From Sphingomonas sp. UBA4766 (lineage in GTDB: Bacteria > Pseudomonadota > Alphaproteobacteria > Sphingomonadales > Sphingomonadaceae): a stretch of DNA of 12,932 nucleotides. The stretch is taken from positions 28,411-41,342 of the forward strand of contig DHHS01000124.1 in the NCBI GenBank assembly GCA_002403415.1, read 5' to 3'. A model generated the notes under the pieces. That model saw only the letters and a program-made list of their open reading frames with translations. It was not told where the DNA came from and made no database searches. Positions 5,921 to 12,932 of the stretch are shown one piece after another (position 1 is the first letter of the stretch; each line of letters opens with the position of its first letter). The position numbers and the translations under genes were made by a program.

Positions 5921-7990
5921 TCAGGGCAAATTCGCGCGCAACTCCTCCAGCCACGCCGTTGCCACGCCGTCGCTGGGCGCGCGCCAGTCACCGCGTGGAG
6001 AGAGTGCACCACCGCCCGATACCTTCGGCCCGTTCGGCAAAGCCGACCGCTTGAACTGGCTGGTCGTGAAGAAGCGGAACAGAAATTCCTCCAGCCATTT
6101 GCGGATCATTGACAGGTCATAGGCATGCCGTGCCGCTTCGGGGAACCCCTGCGGCCAGCGGCCTGCCTCTACGTCGCCCCAGGCGTGCAGCGCAAGGAAG
6201 GCGATTTTCGACGGCGGCAGCCCCTGGCGAATTGTATAGTGCAGGAAAAAGTCGTGCAGCTCATATGGGCCGATCCGGTCCTGCGTGCTCTGGATCAGTC
6301 CATTAGCGTCAGCGGGCACCAGCTCGGGCGAAATCTCGGTCGCCAAAATCGCCTCCAGCACCGCACAGGTCGCGATATCCCAAAAGTCGGTCGCAATGGT
6401 CCAGCGGATCAGATATTGGATCAGCGTTTTGGGGACGCCCGCATTGACGCCGTAATGGCTCATATGATCGCCGACGCCGTAAGTGCACCAACCCAGCGCC
6501 AGTTCGGACAAATCGCCGGTCCCGACTACCATCCCGCGGTGCTGATTGGCGAGGCGGAACAGATAATCGGTGCGCAGGCCCGCCTGCACATTTTCAAATG
6601 TCACGTCATAAATCGGTTCGCCGCGCGAATAGGGGTGGTCGAGGTCGGCGAGCATTTGTTGGGCTGCAGGGCGGATATCGACTTCGGCGCCGGCCACCCC
6701 CAGCGCGCGCATCAGCGCCCAGGCATTGGCTTTGGTCCCGTCGCTCGTTGCAAAGCCGGGCATGGTATACCCCAGCACATGGTCGCGCGAAATCTTCATC
6801 CGATCGACCGCCTTGACCGCGACGATTAGCGCGTGGGTTGAATCGAGCCCGCCGGACACCCCGATCACCAGCCGTTCGGCGCGCGATGCCTCCATCCGTT
6901 TCATCAGGCCCTCAACCTGAATGTTGAACGCTTCATAGCAGTCGGCGTCGAGCCGTTCGGGCGTGTTCGGCACAAACGGAAAGCGGCGCAGGTCGCGCCT
7001 CAGCCCGACATCGGCGAAATCGGGGTGATGCTCGAAGGTGATGCGGCGGAAATCATATTCGGGATCGCCCGCGAGCCGCGCCGCGTCGTTGAAGGTGCCG
7101 TTGCGCATCCGCTCGATCCGCAATCGCGCAACATCGATATCGGCGATGATCGTATCGGCTTCACAGCGAAAACGCTGCGATTCCTTCAACAGGTCGCCAT
7201 TTTCATGGATCAGGCTCTGGCCGTCCCATGCGAGATCGGTGGTGCTTTCGCCAGGGCCAGAAGCCGAAAAGACATAGGCGCAAATCGCCCGTGACGATTG
7301 TGCCGACGCCAGCATTGCCCGGTCGCGCGCCTTGCCGATCAAAATGGGCGAGGCGGACAGATTGCAACAGATATAGGCACCCGCCAGCGCACCATTGGTG
7401 GACGGCGGGGTGGGCGACCAGAAATCTTCGCAAATCTCGGCATGAAACACGAAATGCGGCAAATCGCTGGCGGCGAAGATCAGGTCGGTGCCAAACGGCA
7501 CGCGCTGCCCGGCAAGATCAATCTCAAGACCTGTGATACCCGCGCCGCTGGCAAACCAGCGCTTTTCATAAAATTCGCGGTAATTGGGGAGGAAAGTCTT
7601 TGGCACTGCGCCCAAAATCCGCCCGCGGGCTATTGCCACCGCGCAGTTATAGAGCCGCCCGTTGCGGGGGATGGCGGCCCCCACCAGCATGACAGGGGCA
7701 AGCGATGCGGTCGCCGCCGCCAGCCGGGCAATCGCGGCCTCGGTCGCCTTGTGCTGTGCCGCCTGCATATGCAGATCGTCGATCGCGTACGACGACAGGC
7801 TGAGTTCGGGAAAGACGATCAGGTCGACATGGCTGGCCGCCGCCTTTTCGACCAGCGCGATTGCCGCCTCCGCATTGGCGGCGGGATCGCCCACGGTGCC
7901 GCGCGGGGTGGTGGCCGCGACGCGCACCATTTCATGCGCGTGGATCGAATAAAAGCGGTGCGGGACGGGCGTTTCCATGTGCCTGCTCAT
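5921..7990 (-). CDS. nadE: Glutamine-dependent NAD(+) synthase
   Basis: A 689-residue two-domain enzyme that amidates nicotinic acid adenine dinucleotide to NAD in the cytoplasm, using glutamine and ATP. The N-terminal nitrilase-like glutaminase (about 20-320) has its catalytic triad: E62 in FPELSLSSYAIDD, K131 in PKTFLPNYREFYE and C187 in HAEICEDFW. The C-terminal synthetase domain has the pyrophosphate loop SGGLDST (379-385), GYTMPGFATS, and VGTGDLSELALGWCTYG with HYGVNAGVPKTL, as in the long mycobacterial-type NadE. Length matches that class (about 680). It is the last gene of the minus-strand operon, 39 bases after the acylase stop. The start is uncertain: M1 has no clear ribosome-binding site, and M5 (HMETPV) is an alternative. 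No defect is visible. Confidence 0.96.
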   Translation of the reverse strand: MSRHMETPVPHRFYSIHAHEMVRVAATTPRGTVGDPAANAEAAIALVEKAAASHVDLIVFPELSLSSYAIDDLHMQAAQHKATEAAIARLAAATASLAPVMLVGAAIPRNGRLYNCAVAIARGRILGAVPKTFLPNYREFYEKRWFASGAGITGLEIDLAGQRVPFGTDLIFAASDLPHFVFHAEICEDFWSPTPPSTNGALAGAYICCNLSASPILIGKARDRAMLASAQSSRAICAYVFSASGPGESTTDLAWDGQSLIHENGDLLKESQRFRCEADTIIADIDVARLRIERMRNGTFNDAARLAGDPEYDFRRITFEHHPDFADVGLRRDLRRFPFVPNTPERLDADCYEAFNIQVEGLMKRMEASRAERLVIGVSGGLDSTHALIVAVKAVDRMKISRDHVLGYTMPGFATSDGTKANAWALMRALGVAGAEVDIRPAAQQMLADLDHPYSRGEPIYDVTFENVQAGLRTDYLFRLANQHRGMVVGTGDLSELALGWCTYGVGDHMSHYGVNAGVPKTLIQYLIRWTIATDFWDIATCAVLEAILATEISPELVPADANGLIQSTQDRIGPYELHDFFLHYTIRQGLPPSKIAFLALHAWGDVEAGRWPQGFPEAARHAYDLSMIRKWLEEFLFRFFTTSQFKRSALPNGPKVSGGGALSPRGDWRAPSDGVATAWLEELRANLP

Positions 7991-8017
7991 ATCGGGCTTT
8001 GCGTGCCCGCGCCAGTT

Positions 8018-8025
8018 GGGGGGGG
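8018..8025. repeat. Homopolymer of eight G
   Basis: Eight consecutive G on the plus strand (C in the operon mRNA) lie in the 39-base spacer between the acylase stop and the nadE start. Such tracts are prone to length change, here in the leader of nadE. Confidence 0.8.
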
Positions 8026-8029
8026 CAGG

Positions 8030-10240
8030 TCAGCGGGGAAGGGCGCCGTCGCTGTGCCGCTGGCCGGGGTGGTATTGCTGATCAATATGGCCGGGCATTG
8101 CGCCGGGATAGAAATAGACGGGGCGCAGAGCACCGCTCGCATAGCGTGCCGCCTGATCGTTGAAATGGGGCGAGGTGGGATTGCCGCTTTGCCCGCCCGC
8201 GCTCACTGCCAGCGCGCGAACCTTGGGGCCGAATTCGACGACGGCGACAAAGCTGTTGCCGCTGGTGCCATAATAGCGCTTCGTGCCGGGCCAGGCATGC
8301 GCGCCGAACGAGGCAAGCGACCCCCATTGCGCCGAGGCAAAGGGCACGGCGATGCTGGGGCGGGTGTCGTCAAACTTCTGCTCAATTGCCGTGTCGTTGC
8401 GCTGGAACCGGTTGATCTCGCCCCAGGGCACTTGCCAGCGGCCGAAATCGGCCTCCAGCCGGTCGACTGCGCGGGTGAGCGCGGCGAGTTTACGGTCGGG
8501 AGCCGCGGCCCGCATCGCGTCATAATGCGCCATGCCGTTCGCGCCGGGCGTGAGATCGGCGATGGTGTCGGCCCAGAGCGCTTCGCCCCAGAAAATCGCG
8601 AGCGAGGTCGGGACCGATTCGGCGGACCAGCGCCGGTCCCACCCTTTGAGCAGTGCCATTGGCTGCGCAAGGCGCGCGCGTTCGGCGCCGTCGGGCATCG
8701 CTTCCCATGCCGCGACGAGTTCAGGGATCAGTGGGTCAAATGCGTTCAGATGCGGGTCATAGGCGAGCGCCCGCAACCCCTCCAGCGTCAGCGCCATCGC
8801 CGGGGTGAGGAGTGCTGCAGCATGCACCCCGCGCGGATTTTCGCCTGCGCTGTCCATATAACGGGGGAAGGATGATTGCTTTGGGCTGTCCGGCCCGGCG
8901 GCGGTCCAGGGCGCGTTGTTGGTGTTCATCGCCCAGCCGCTCGCCGGGCCAATCGCCTGTGGCAGTTCGGCCAGCGCGTGCAGCCCCTGCCAATCGGTCG
9001 CGGGATCGCTGCCGTCCACCGGCTGGCGATAGTCGAAGCGGTCATCGCGCCGGGGCACGAATTGCGGATGGAGATAGGCAATTGCGCCGCCTGAGTCCGC
9101 AAACAGCGTGTTATTTGAACTGTTCGCGCGCCGCTCCGCCACTTTCATGAACGCCGCCAGATGCGTCGCTTTGGTCCGCAGGAAGCTCTGTTCGAGTGCG
9201 GCAATCGGCGTGTTCATTGCGGCAAAGGCGATCCATTTACCCTTTTCCGCGCGAGTGATTGGGCCGTGGTGCGTCGCAAATGTAGTGAAACGGCGTGTCG
9301 CCATGCTGCCATCGGGCAGGCGGTAGGCGAGTGTGACGGTCTGCTCACGCACCGGGCGCAATTCCTTGCCATAGCGGTAAAAGCGTTTCCCGCCTTGCTC
9401 GACAATGGTTTCGGCGAATTCGTCGACCGAGTCGACCCCGCTGGAGGTGTGCATCCACCCGGCGTGCTCGTTAAACCCCTGATAGATGAAAAACTGCCCC
9501 CAAGTAGCCGCGCCATAGACGTTCAACCCAGCCTCGCTCGATACTTGCTGTTCGGCGCGGAAAAAGAAACTGGTATGCGGGTTGATGAGCAGCATCGCAT
9601 GGCCGTCGCGCGTGCGGGACGGCGCGATAGCTATACCGTTCGACCCCTGCGGCTCACGATATTCATGCGGGCCCGGTTCGCGGGCGGCGATCTGGACTTG
9701 GCCATAGAATTGCGCGAGCTGCGCCAGATTCACCCGCTCATAATCACCGCCGATCGACCCTTCGGAAAAGGCGAGCGCCATCCAGGGTTCGAAATGGCGG
9801 ATGACGCGCGGACGCACATCGGGGTGGGTGAACAGATAATAGTTCAGCCCATCGGCCCAAGCCTGCATCAGTGCCTGCAACCATGCGGGGCTTTCGCTGT
9901 GAAGCTGGCGCAGCCGCGCCGGGTTGATGAACAGCCGCTGGCGCAAATCCTGCCACAGCGCTGCTTCCCCTTCCGCCTCTGCCCTGCGGCCAAGTGCGGT
10001 CAGATAGTTGGTCTCGATGCGGTTAAAGTCATCTTCGGCCTGCGCATACATCATGCCGAAAACGGCATCGGCATCGGACTTGCCGCGGATATGGGGGATG
10101 CCCCAATCGTCGCGCTGAATGGTGGTGCGCGTGGCCATTGCGGCCCACCGCGCGCGCTCCGACGTGACGACTTGCGCCGAAACGCTGCCGTCCACTGCGC
10201 CGAGCAGGAGGAGGCTGAGGAGGAGCATCCGTAGCGTCAT
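8030..10240 (-). CDS. Secreted penicillin/AHL acylase-family Ntn-hydrolase
   Basis: A 736-residue precursor of the peptidase S45 family, which cleaves N-acyl amides such as acyl-homoserine lactones or beta-lactam side chains after self-processing into two chains. It opens with a signal peptide (MTLRMLLLSLLLLGAVDG, cleavage probably after SVSA, about residue 22), so it acts in the periplasm. The alpha chain begins with RDDWGIPHIRGKSDADAVFGMMYAQAEDDF (43-72), a family signature. The catalytic serine that becomes the beta-chain N-terminus is S200 in PQGSNG, followed by NPHTSFFF and later by MNTNNAPW, which supplies the oxyanion asparagine. Start ATG 10240 lies 11 bases after the racemase stop. 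Substrate preference (acyl-homoserine lactone, lipopeptide or other amide) cannot be read from the sequence. Confidence 0.93.
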   Translation of the reverse strand: MTLRMLLLSLLLLGAVDGSVSAQVVTSERARWAAMATRTTIQRDDWGIPHIRGKSDADAVFGMMYAQAEDDFNRIETNYLTALGRRAEAEGEAALWQDLRQRLFINPARLRQLHSESPAWLQALMQAWADGLNYYLFTHPDVRPRVIRHFEPWMALAFSEGSIGGDYERVNLAQLAQFYGQVQIAAREPGPHEYREPQGSNGIAIAPSRTRDGHAMLLINPHTSFFFRAEQQVSSEAGLNVYGAATWGQFFIYQGFNEHAGWMHTSSGVDSVDEFAETIVEQGGKRFYRYGKELRPVREQTVTLAYRLPDGSMATRRFTTFATHHGPITRAEKGKWIAFAAMNTPIAALEQSFLRTKATHLAAFMKVAERRANSSNNTLFADSGGAIAYLHPQFVPRRDDRFDYRQPVDGSDPATDWQGLHALAELPQAIGPASGWAMNTNNAPWTAAGPDSPKQSSFPRYMDSAGENPRGVHAAALLTPAMALTLEGLRALAYDPHLNAFDPLIPELVAAWEAMPDGAERARLAQPMALLKGWDRRWSAESVPTSLAIFWGEALWADTIADLTPGANGMAHYDAMRAAAPDRKLAALTRAVDRLEADFGRWQVPWGEINRFQRNDTAIEQKFDDTRPSIAVPFASAQWGSLASFGAHAWPGTKRYYGTSGNSFVAVVEFGPKVRALAVSAGGQSGNPTSPHFNDQAARYASGALRPVYFYPGAMPGHIDQQYHPGQRHSDGALPR

Positions 10241-10251
10241 CGCCGCCTAGC

Positions 10252-11325
10252 CTAGCGGTCGCCGACGGTGCGATCAACCGGGGCACCGGCGGCACGCGGT
10301 ACCGGCGCGGGCGTGGCCGAAAAGCGCGGCGCAGGAGCGGGCTGGGTCGCCCCACCGACGGTTAGGAACGTCGCCCGCGCGGCATTATGCGGGTGGAGCG
10401 GTGCCTCGCGCATCGCCAGCACGGGGGCAAAGCAGATGTCGGTTGCCTCCATGATGCTGCACCATTCGTCGCGCGTCTTGCTGGCGAAAATAGTCGCGAG
10501 CCGTGCCTTTTTTGCGGGCCAGGTGGCACGGTTGTGCTGATCGTCGAAATCGGGGTCATCGGCGATCCCGGCGGCGGTGCGCAGCAATGCGTAGAATTGT
10601 GGTTCGATCGACCCAATTGCAATGAACTTGCCATCGGCGCACACATAGGTGTCGTAAAAGGGCGCGCCGCCGTCGAGCATGTTGACGCCCGCCGCATCGC
10701 GGTTCACCCCCATCTCCAGCATCGTCCAGCTCATCGCGCTGAGGATCGCCGCGCCGTCGGTCATGGCCGCATCGATTACTTGCCCTGGCGCGCCGTTCCT
10801 CACTGCCAGCAGCGCAGAAACCATGCCAAATGCCAGCAACATGCCCCCACCGCCGAAATCGCCGAGATAGTTGACCGGCGGCACCGGTCGCTCGCCCGCG
10901 CGCCCGATGGTGTGGAGCACGCCCGCGAGCGCGATATAGTTGATGTCATGCCCGGCCGCTTGCGCATAGGGGCCGTCCTGTCCCCATCCGGTCATCCGGC
11001 CATAGACAAGCGCGGGATTGTCCCCCAGCAGCACGTCCGGCCCGAGCCCCAGCCGCTCCATCACGCCGGGGCGAAACCCCTCGATCAGGCCATTGGCGCT
11101 GCGGCAAAGGTCGCGCGCGGCGGCGGCGCCTTGGGGTGTTTTCATGTCGAGCGGAATCACCTCTGCCCGGTTGCGCGACAGGGCATCGCGCGGGTCGAGC
11201 CGGGCACCGGGGCGGTCGATGCGGATCACGTCCGCGCCATGATCGCCGAGCATCATCGCGCAGAAGGGGGCGGGGCCAATCCCTGCAAATTCGATGATCC
11301 TGATGCCTGAAAGCGCGCCCGGCAT
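10252..11325 (-). CDS. Alpha-methylacyl-CoA racemase (CaiB/BaiF family III)
   Basis: A 357-residue family III CoA-transferase fold protein that most resembles alpha-methylacyl-CoA racemases, which interconvert (R)- and (S)-2-methylacyl-CoA so that branched-chain fatty acids or sterol side chains can enter beta-oxidation. The racemase catalytic residues are present at the positions known from the mycobacterial enzyme MCR: H126 in AAGHDINYIALAG, D156 in NYLGDFGGGG and E241 in GSIEPQFY. The N-terminus LSGIRIIEFAGIGPAPFCAMMLGDHGADVIRID is typical, and IEGFRPGVMERLGLGPD (81-97) follows. The C-terminus ends in a Pro/Ala-rich tail. The start lies 15 bases after the mlaA stop and the gene is followed closely by the acylase gene, so it is an internal operon gene. 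A CoA transferase is the less likely alternative. Confidence 0.93.
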   Translation of the reverse strand: MPGALSGIRIIEFAGIGPAPFCAMMLGDHGADVIRIDRPGARLDPRDALSRNRAEVIPLDMKTPQGAAAARDLCRSANGLIEGFRPGVMERLGLGPDVLLGDNPALVYGRMTGWGQDGPYAQAAGHDINYIALAGVLHTIGRAGERPVPPVNYLGDFGGGGMLLAFGMVSALLAVRNGAPGQVIDAAMTDGAAILSAMSWTMLEMGVNRDAAGVNMLDGGAPFYDTYVCADGKFIAIGSIEPQFYALLRTAAGIADDPDFDDQHNRATWPAKKARLATIFASKTRDEWCSIMEATDICFAPVLAMREAPLHPHNAARATFLTVGGATQPAPAPRFSATPAPVPRAAGAPVDRTVGDR

Positions 11326-11340
11326 GATCGACCCCGTCTG

Positions 11341-12423
11341 TTACCCTGGATCGGTTGTGGCGGGTGCGGGCGGCGGGATCAAGGGCGATGGTTCGGCATT
11401 GGGTGGCGTCGGCGTGGGCGCTGGCTTAGCCTCCGGCGGTGGAAGCTGTGCGGGTGCAGGCTCAGTTGCCTTTGCGGGCAGCACGGGTGCAAGCGTCGGA
11501 CGGATGGGGGTGTGCGGTCGCCCCTTCAGATCGTCAATCTCGTCCTGGCGCATTTGCAGGTAAAGGTCGCGCCGCGCCGAATACAGATCCTTTGGCCCCT
11601 CGCGCATCTTGCGAAGCTCGTCATCGAAATAGGCGCGCCGGTCGAGTGTGCGCCCGATTGTGATCGGTAAGGTGAATTCTGGGCGGTTGAACGGCCGCCC
11701 CACCGCCAACGGTAACAACAACTGATCAATCGACGAACCGACGATATCGCGAATGGTCGTGGGACCGACAATCGGCAGGAACAGGTAAGCGCCCGGCTTC
11801 ACGCCATAAAAACCCAGGGTATTCGCCAGGCCATTGGGCCGCCGCGGCAGTTTGAACGGCTTGCGCTTGGCAATATCGAACAGCCCGCCTACGCCGATGG
11901 TCGAGTTGATCAGAAACCGCGCAACCGTCTCCGCCGCCTTGCCGATTTTGTGCTGCAGCACGAAATTCACAAAGACCTTGGGTTCCTGAAGGTTGAACAG
12001 GAAGTTGCCAAAACCTTCGCGCACCGGCAGCGGCACGATCTTGGCAAAGGTTAGCGCGGCGGGGCCGACCACAGCCCGGTCCACGGCCTGCGTGACTTCA
12101 AATGACAGCGCATTGGCGCGCTCCAGCGGGTCGCCGGGCGTTTTTGTGCGAGCAGTGACGGTCATTTCCATCAATTCGGGATCGGTCGAGGCAGGGGTAG
12201 CCGCCTGCGGCGGGTCGAGCGGTGCGGCCTTCGGATCGGCGGTCGGCACGGGCGGGGCGGGGGCAGGCCTGGGCACTCCCTGGGCCGACGAGGTCGATTG
12301 CGGCGCCGACTGTTCCGTCTCGGCCTTGCCAATCTGCTCAGCAGGCAGGGCAAGCGACAGTCCTCCCATGTTGATGGGAGCCCCAACCAGCAGAACGGCG
12401 CTGGTCATACCCGCAATTGTCAT
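11341..12423 (-). CDS. mlaA: MlaA/VacJ-family outer-membrane lipid-asymmetry protein
   Basis: A 360-residue protein whose central part (about 97-300) is a clear MlaA domain: DPLERANALSFEV, FGNFLFNLQEPKVFVNFVLQ, ARFLINSTIGVGGLFDIA, TLGFYGVKPGAYLFLPIVGP, TIRDIVGSSID and a final YSARRDLYLQMRQDEIDDLKG. MlaA removes mislocalised phospholipids from the outer leaflet of the outer membrane and hands them to MlaC/MlaFEDB; none of those genes is here. Two features are unusual: the N-terminus is signal-like but has no cysteine for lipid attachment, and proline/alanine-rich extensions flank the domain (about 40-80 and 303-360). The start is well supported by GAGGAAGG four bases before ATG on the minus strand. 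It is the first gene of the four-gene operon. Confidence 0.93.
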   Translation of the reverse strand: MTIAGMTSAVLLVGAPINMGGLSLALPAEQIGKAETEQSAPQSTSSAQGVPRPAPAPPVPTADPKAAPLDPPQAATPASTDPELMEMTVTARTKTPGDPLERANALSFEVTQAVDRAVVGPAALTFAKIVPLPVREGFGNFLFNLQEPKVFVNFVLQHKIGKAAETVARFLINSTIGVGGLFDIAKRKPFKLPRRPNGLANTLGFYGVKPGAYLFLPIVGPTTIRDIVGSSIDQLLLPLAVGRPFNRPEFTLPITIGRTLDRRAYFDDELRKMREGPKDLYSARRDLYLQMRQDEIDDLKGRPHTPIRPTLAPVLPAKATEPAPAQLPPPEAKPAPTPTPPNAEPSPLIPPPAPATTDPG

Positions 12424-12827
12424 CGCACCTTCCTCAGGCGATCGCGGCGGGCGCCAGCACGTAGAGCCGCCGCCTTGTGCTGGCGCTGCGTCAATCGGCT
12501 ACGCGTAAGCAACTTGGCCACCTTCACCGGCGGCGATCGACGAATGGCAAGACTACCCCCTCCAACATCGCGATCGAGCGGGCCCCCCGGCCGTTGTCAT
12601 CGATCTACGCAAGCGTGCTTCATCGGCGAATATTGCGCGAAGAGCAAGCCCTTGGCTGGCGCACCTAATACCCACAATGGTCCCGGTTTGGGTGGCTTGG
12701 CGCGCTCGGACTTTGAAAGTTCGAACGCGCTGTTCCAGATTCTGAGCAACTGGAACGATATCCTTCGCTCCACGAGCCTGAATGAAAATGCCCCTGCCGC
12801 TCCCAAGCGGAAGGCAGGAAAGAAAGG
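12424..12827. other. Region upstream of mlaA with no convincing gene
   Basis: About 400 bases holding the mlaA leader, its hairpin and presumably the operon promoter. On the minus strand CGATTGACGCAG (plus 12486-12497 area) includes a TTGACG that could be a -35 box, but no good -10 follows at the proper distance. Several short frames are open on both strands, none with recognisable similarity. Confidence 0.5.
12451..12486 (-). promoter_or_regulatory. Perfect 10-bp inverted repeat in mlaA leader
   Basis: GCGCCAGCAC (12451-12460) is the exact reverse complement of GTGCTGGCGC (12477-12486), with a 16-base loop. It lies 28 bases upstream of the mlaA ATG, just before its ribosome-binding site. 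If transcribed it would form a stable stem in the 5' leader; as DNA it could be an operator. There is no T-run, so it is not an obvious terminator. Confidence 0.55.
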
Positions 12828-12831
12828 ATAG
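12544..12831 (+). CDS. Uncertain ORF, 95 aa, unknown
   Basis: The frame from ATG 12544 to TAG 12829-12831 encodes 95 residues. The last 45 (from LARSDFESSNALFQILSNW to APKRKAGKKG) have a balanced protein-like composition and a basic tail, while the first 40 look like random high-GC translation. It has no clear ribosome-binding site and ends exactly where the IstB-like similarity on the other strand begins. It could be the C-terminal remnant of a broken gene or chance. I do not recognise a family. Confidence 0.2.
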   Translation: MARLPPPTSRSSGPPGRCHRSTQACFIGEYCAKSKPLAGAPNTHNGPGLGGLARSDFESSNALFQILSNWNDILRSTSLNENAPAAPKRKAGKKG

Positions 12832-12932
12832 GCGATCGATCGGACCTCGCGCTCAGCCATCTCGGCCTTGAGCAGCTGGGCCAGGATCGGCACGGCCGCG
12901 TCGAACGCTGGCGCGCCTTGCTCGATGAGATC
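12828..12932 (-). pseudogene. istB: IS21-type IstB helper, N-terminal fragment
   Basis: Reading leftwards from the window edge, the minus strand encodes DLIEQGAPAFDAAV then PILAQLLKAEMAEREVRSIAY. This resembles the N-terminal region of IstB-type AAA+ helper proteins of IS21 elements, where a segment like LLxAExxxRxxRSIxYQ precedes FPxxRDLxGFDF and the Walker A loop. After SIAY the similarity ends, and no Walker A follows in this or the other minus-strand frames up to the stop at 12597. It therefore looks like a truncated insertion-sequence remnant; the true start is beyond the right edge. Only about 35 residues support the call, so the family is a moderate guess. Confidence 0.45.

Noticed and set aside
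7298..8875. A 525-codon plus-strand frame across nadE and the acylase gene
   Set aside because: It lies opposite two well-supported genes with intact catalytic motifs, and its translation is Arg/Gly/Ala-rich with no recognisable domain, typical of antisense frames in high-GC DNA.
9161..10234. A 357-codon plus-strand frame inside the acylase gene
   Set aside because: Fully antisense to the acylase, no domain recognised, no ribosome-binding site seen; long frames opposite genes are expected at this G+C content.
10387..11310. A 307-codon plus-strand frame inside the racemase gene
   Set aside because: Antisense to a gene whose H126/D156/E241 match the racemase family; the antisense translation is His/Arg/Ala-rich and not protein-like.
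12597..12827. Continuation of the IstB-like minus frame with VLGAPAKG and FPAFR, faintly like an IstB Walker A and FPAYRDL
   Set aside because: The spacing is wrong and the Walker lysine-serine/threonine pair is absent, so the resemblance is probably chance; the fragment was called only where similarity is clear.

Overview
The window is high-G+C, gene-dense DNA. The gene families, with an MlaA-type protein, an alpha-methylacyl-CoA racemase, a periplasmic Ntn-hydrolase acylase and a two-domain NAD synthase, suggest a Gram-negative alphaproteobacterium, most likely a sphingomonad. That assignment is an inference from protein character, not from a marker gene.

Left part, plus strand (3-3471): three tightly packed genes that look like the end of an operon. 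They are an ABC exporter with fused membrane and ATPase domains (its start lies off the left edge), a RimK-like ATP-grasp ligase, and a two-component flavin monooxygenase of the SsuD/SfnG (LLM) family whose start codon overlaps the ligase stop. A ligase, an oxygenase and an exporter together resemble a small tailoring-and-export cassette for a peptide-like or amino-acid-derived metabolite. No substrate or precursor can be named, and the upstream half is outside the window.

Middle (3472-5663): an AT-rich intergenic region with a repeated AGCTAC/GTAGC element and a possible 31-codon ORF leads into an AraC-family regulator gene. A second, paralogous AraC-family gene lies convergent to it. The two proteins align over most of their length, including a shared N-terminal sensor domain.

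Right part, minus strand (12423-5921): four genes read leftwards with gaps of 11-39 bases, surely one transcription unit: mlaA (outer-membrane phospholipid transport, here with proline-rich extensions and no lipobox cysteine), an alpha-methylacyl-CoA racemase, a secreted penicillin/acyl-homoserine-lactone acylase-type enzyme, and glutamine-dependent NAD synthase (nadE). All four keep their recognisable catalytic or family residues.

Right edge (12424-12932): about 400 bases without a convincing gene, including a perfect 10-bp hairpin just upstream of mlaA. The last ~105 bases, on the minus strand, encode what looks like an N-terminal piece of an IS21-type IstB helper whose similarity stops abruptly, suggesting an insertion-sequence remnant.

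No tRNA, rRNA, CRISPR array or intact mobile element was seen.
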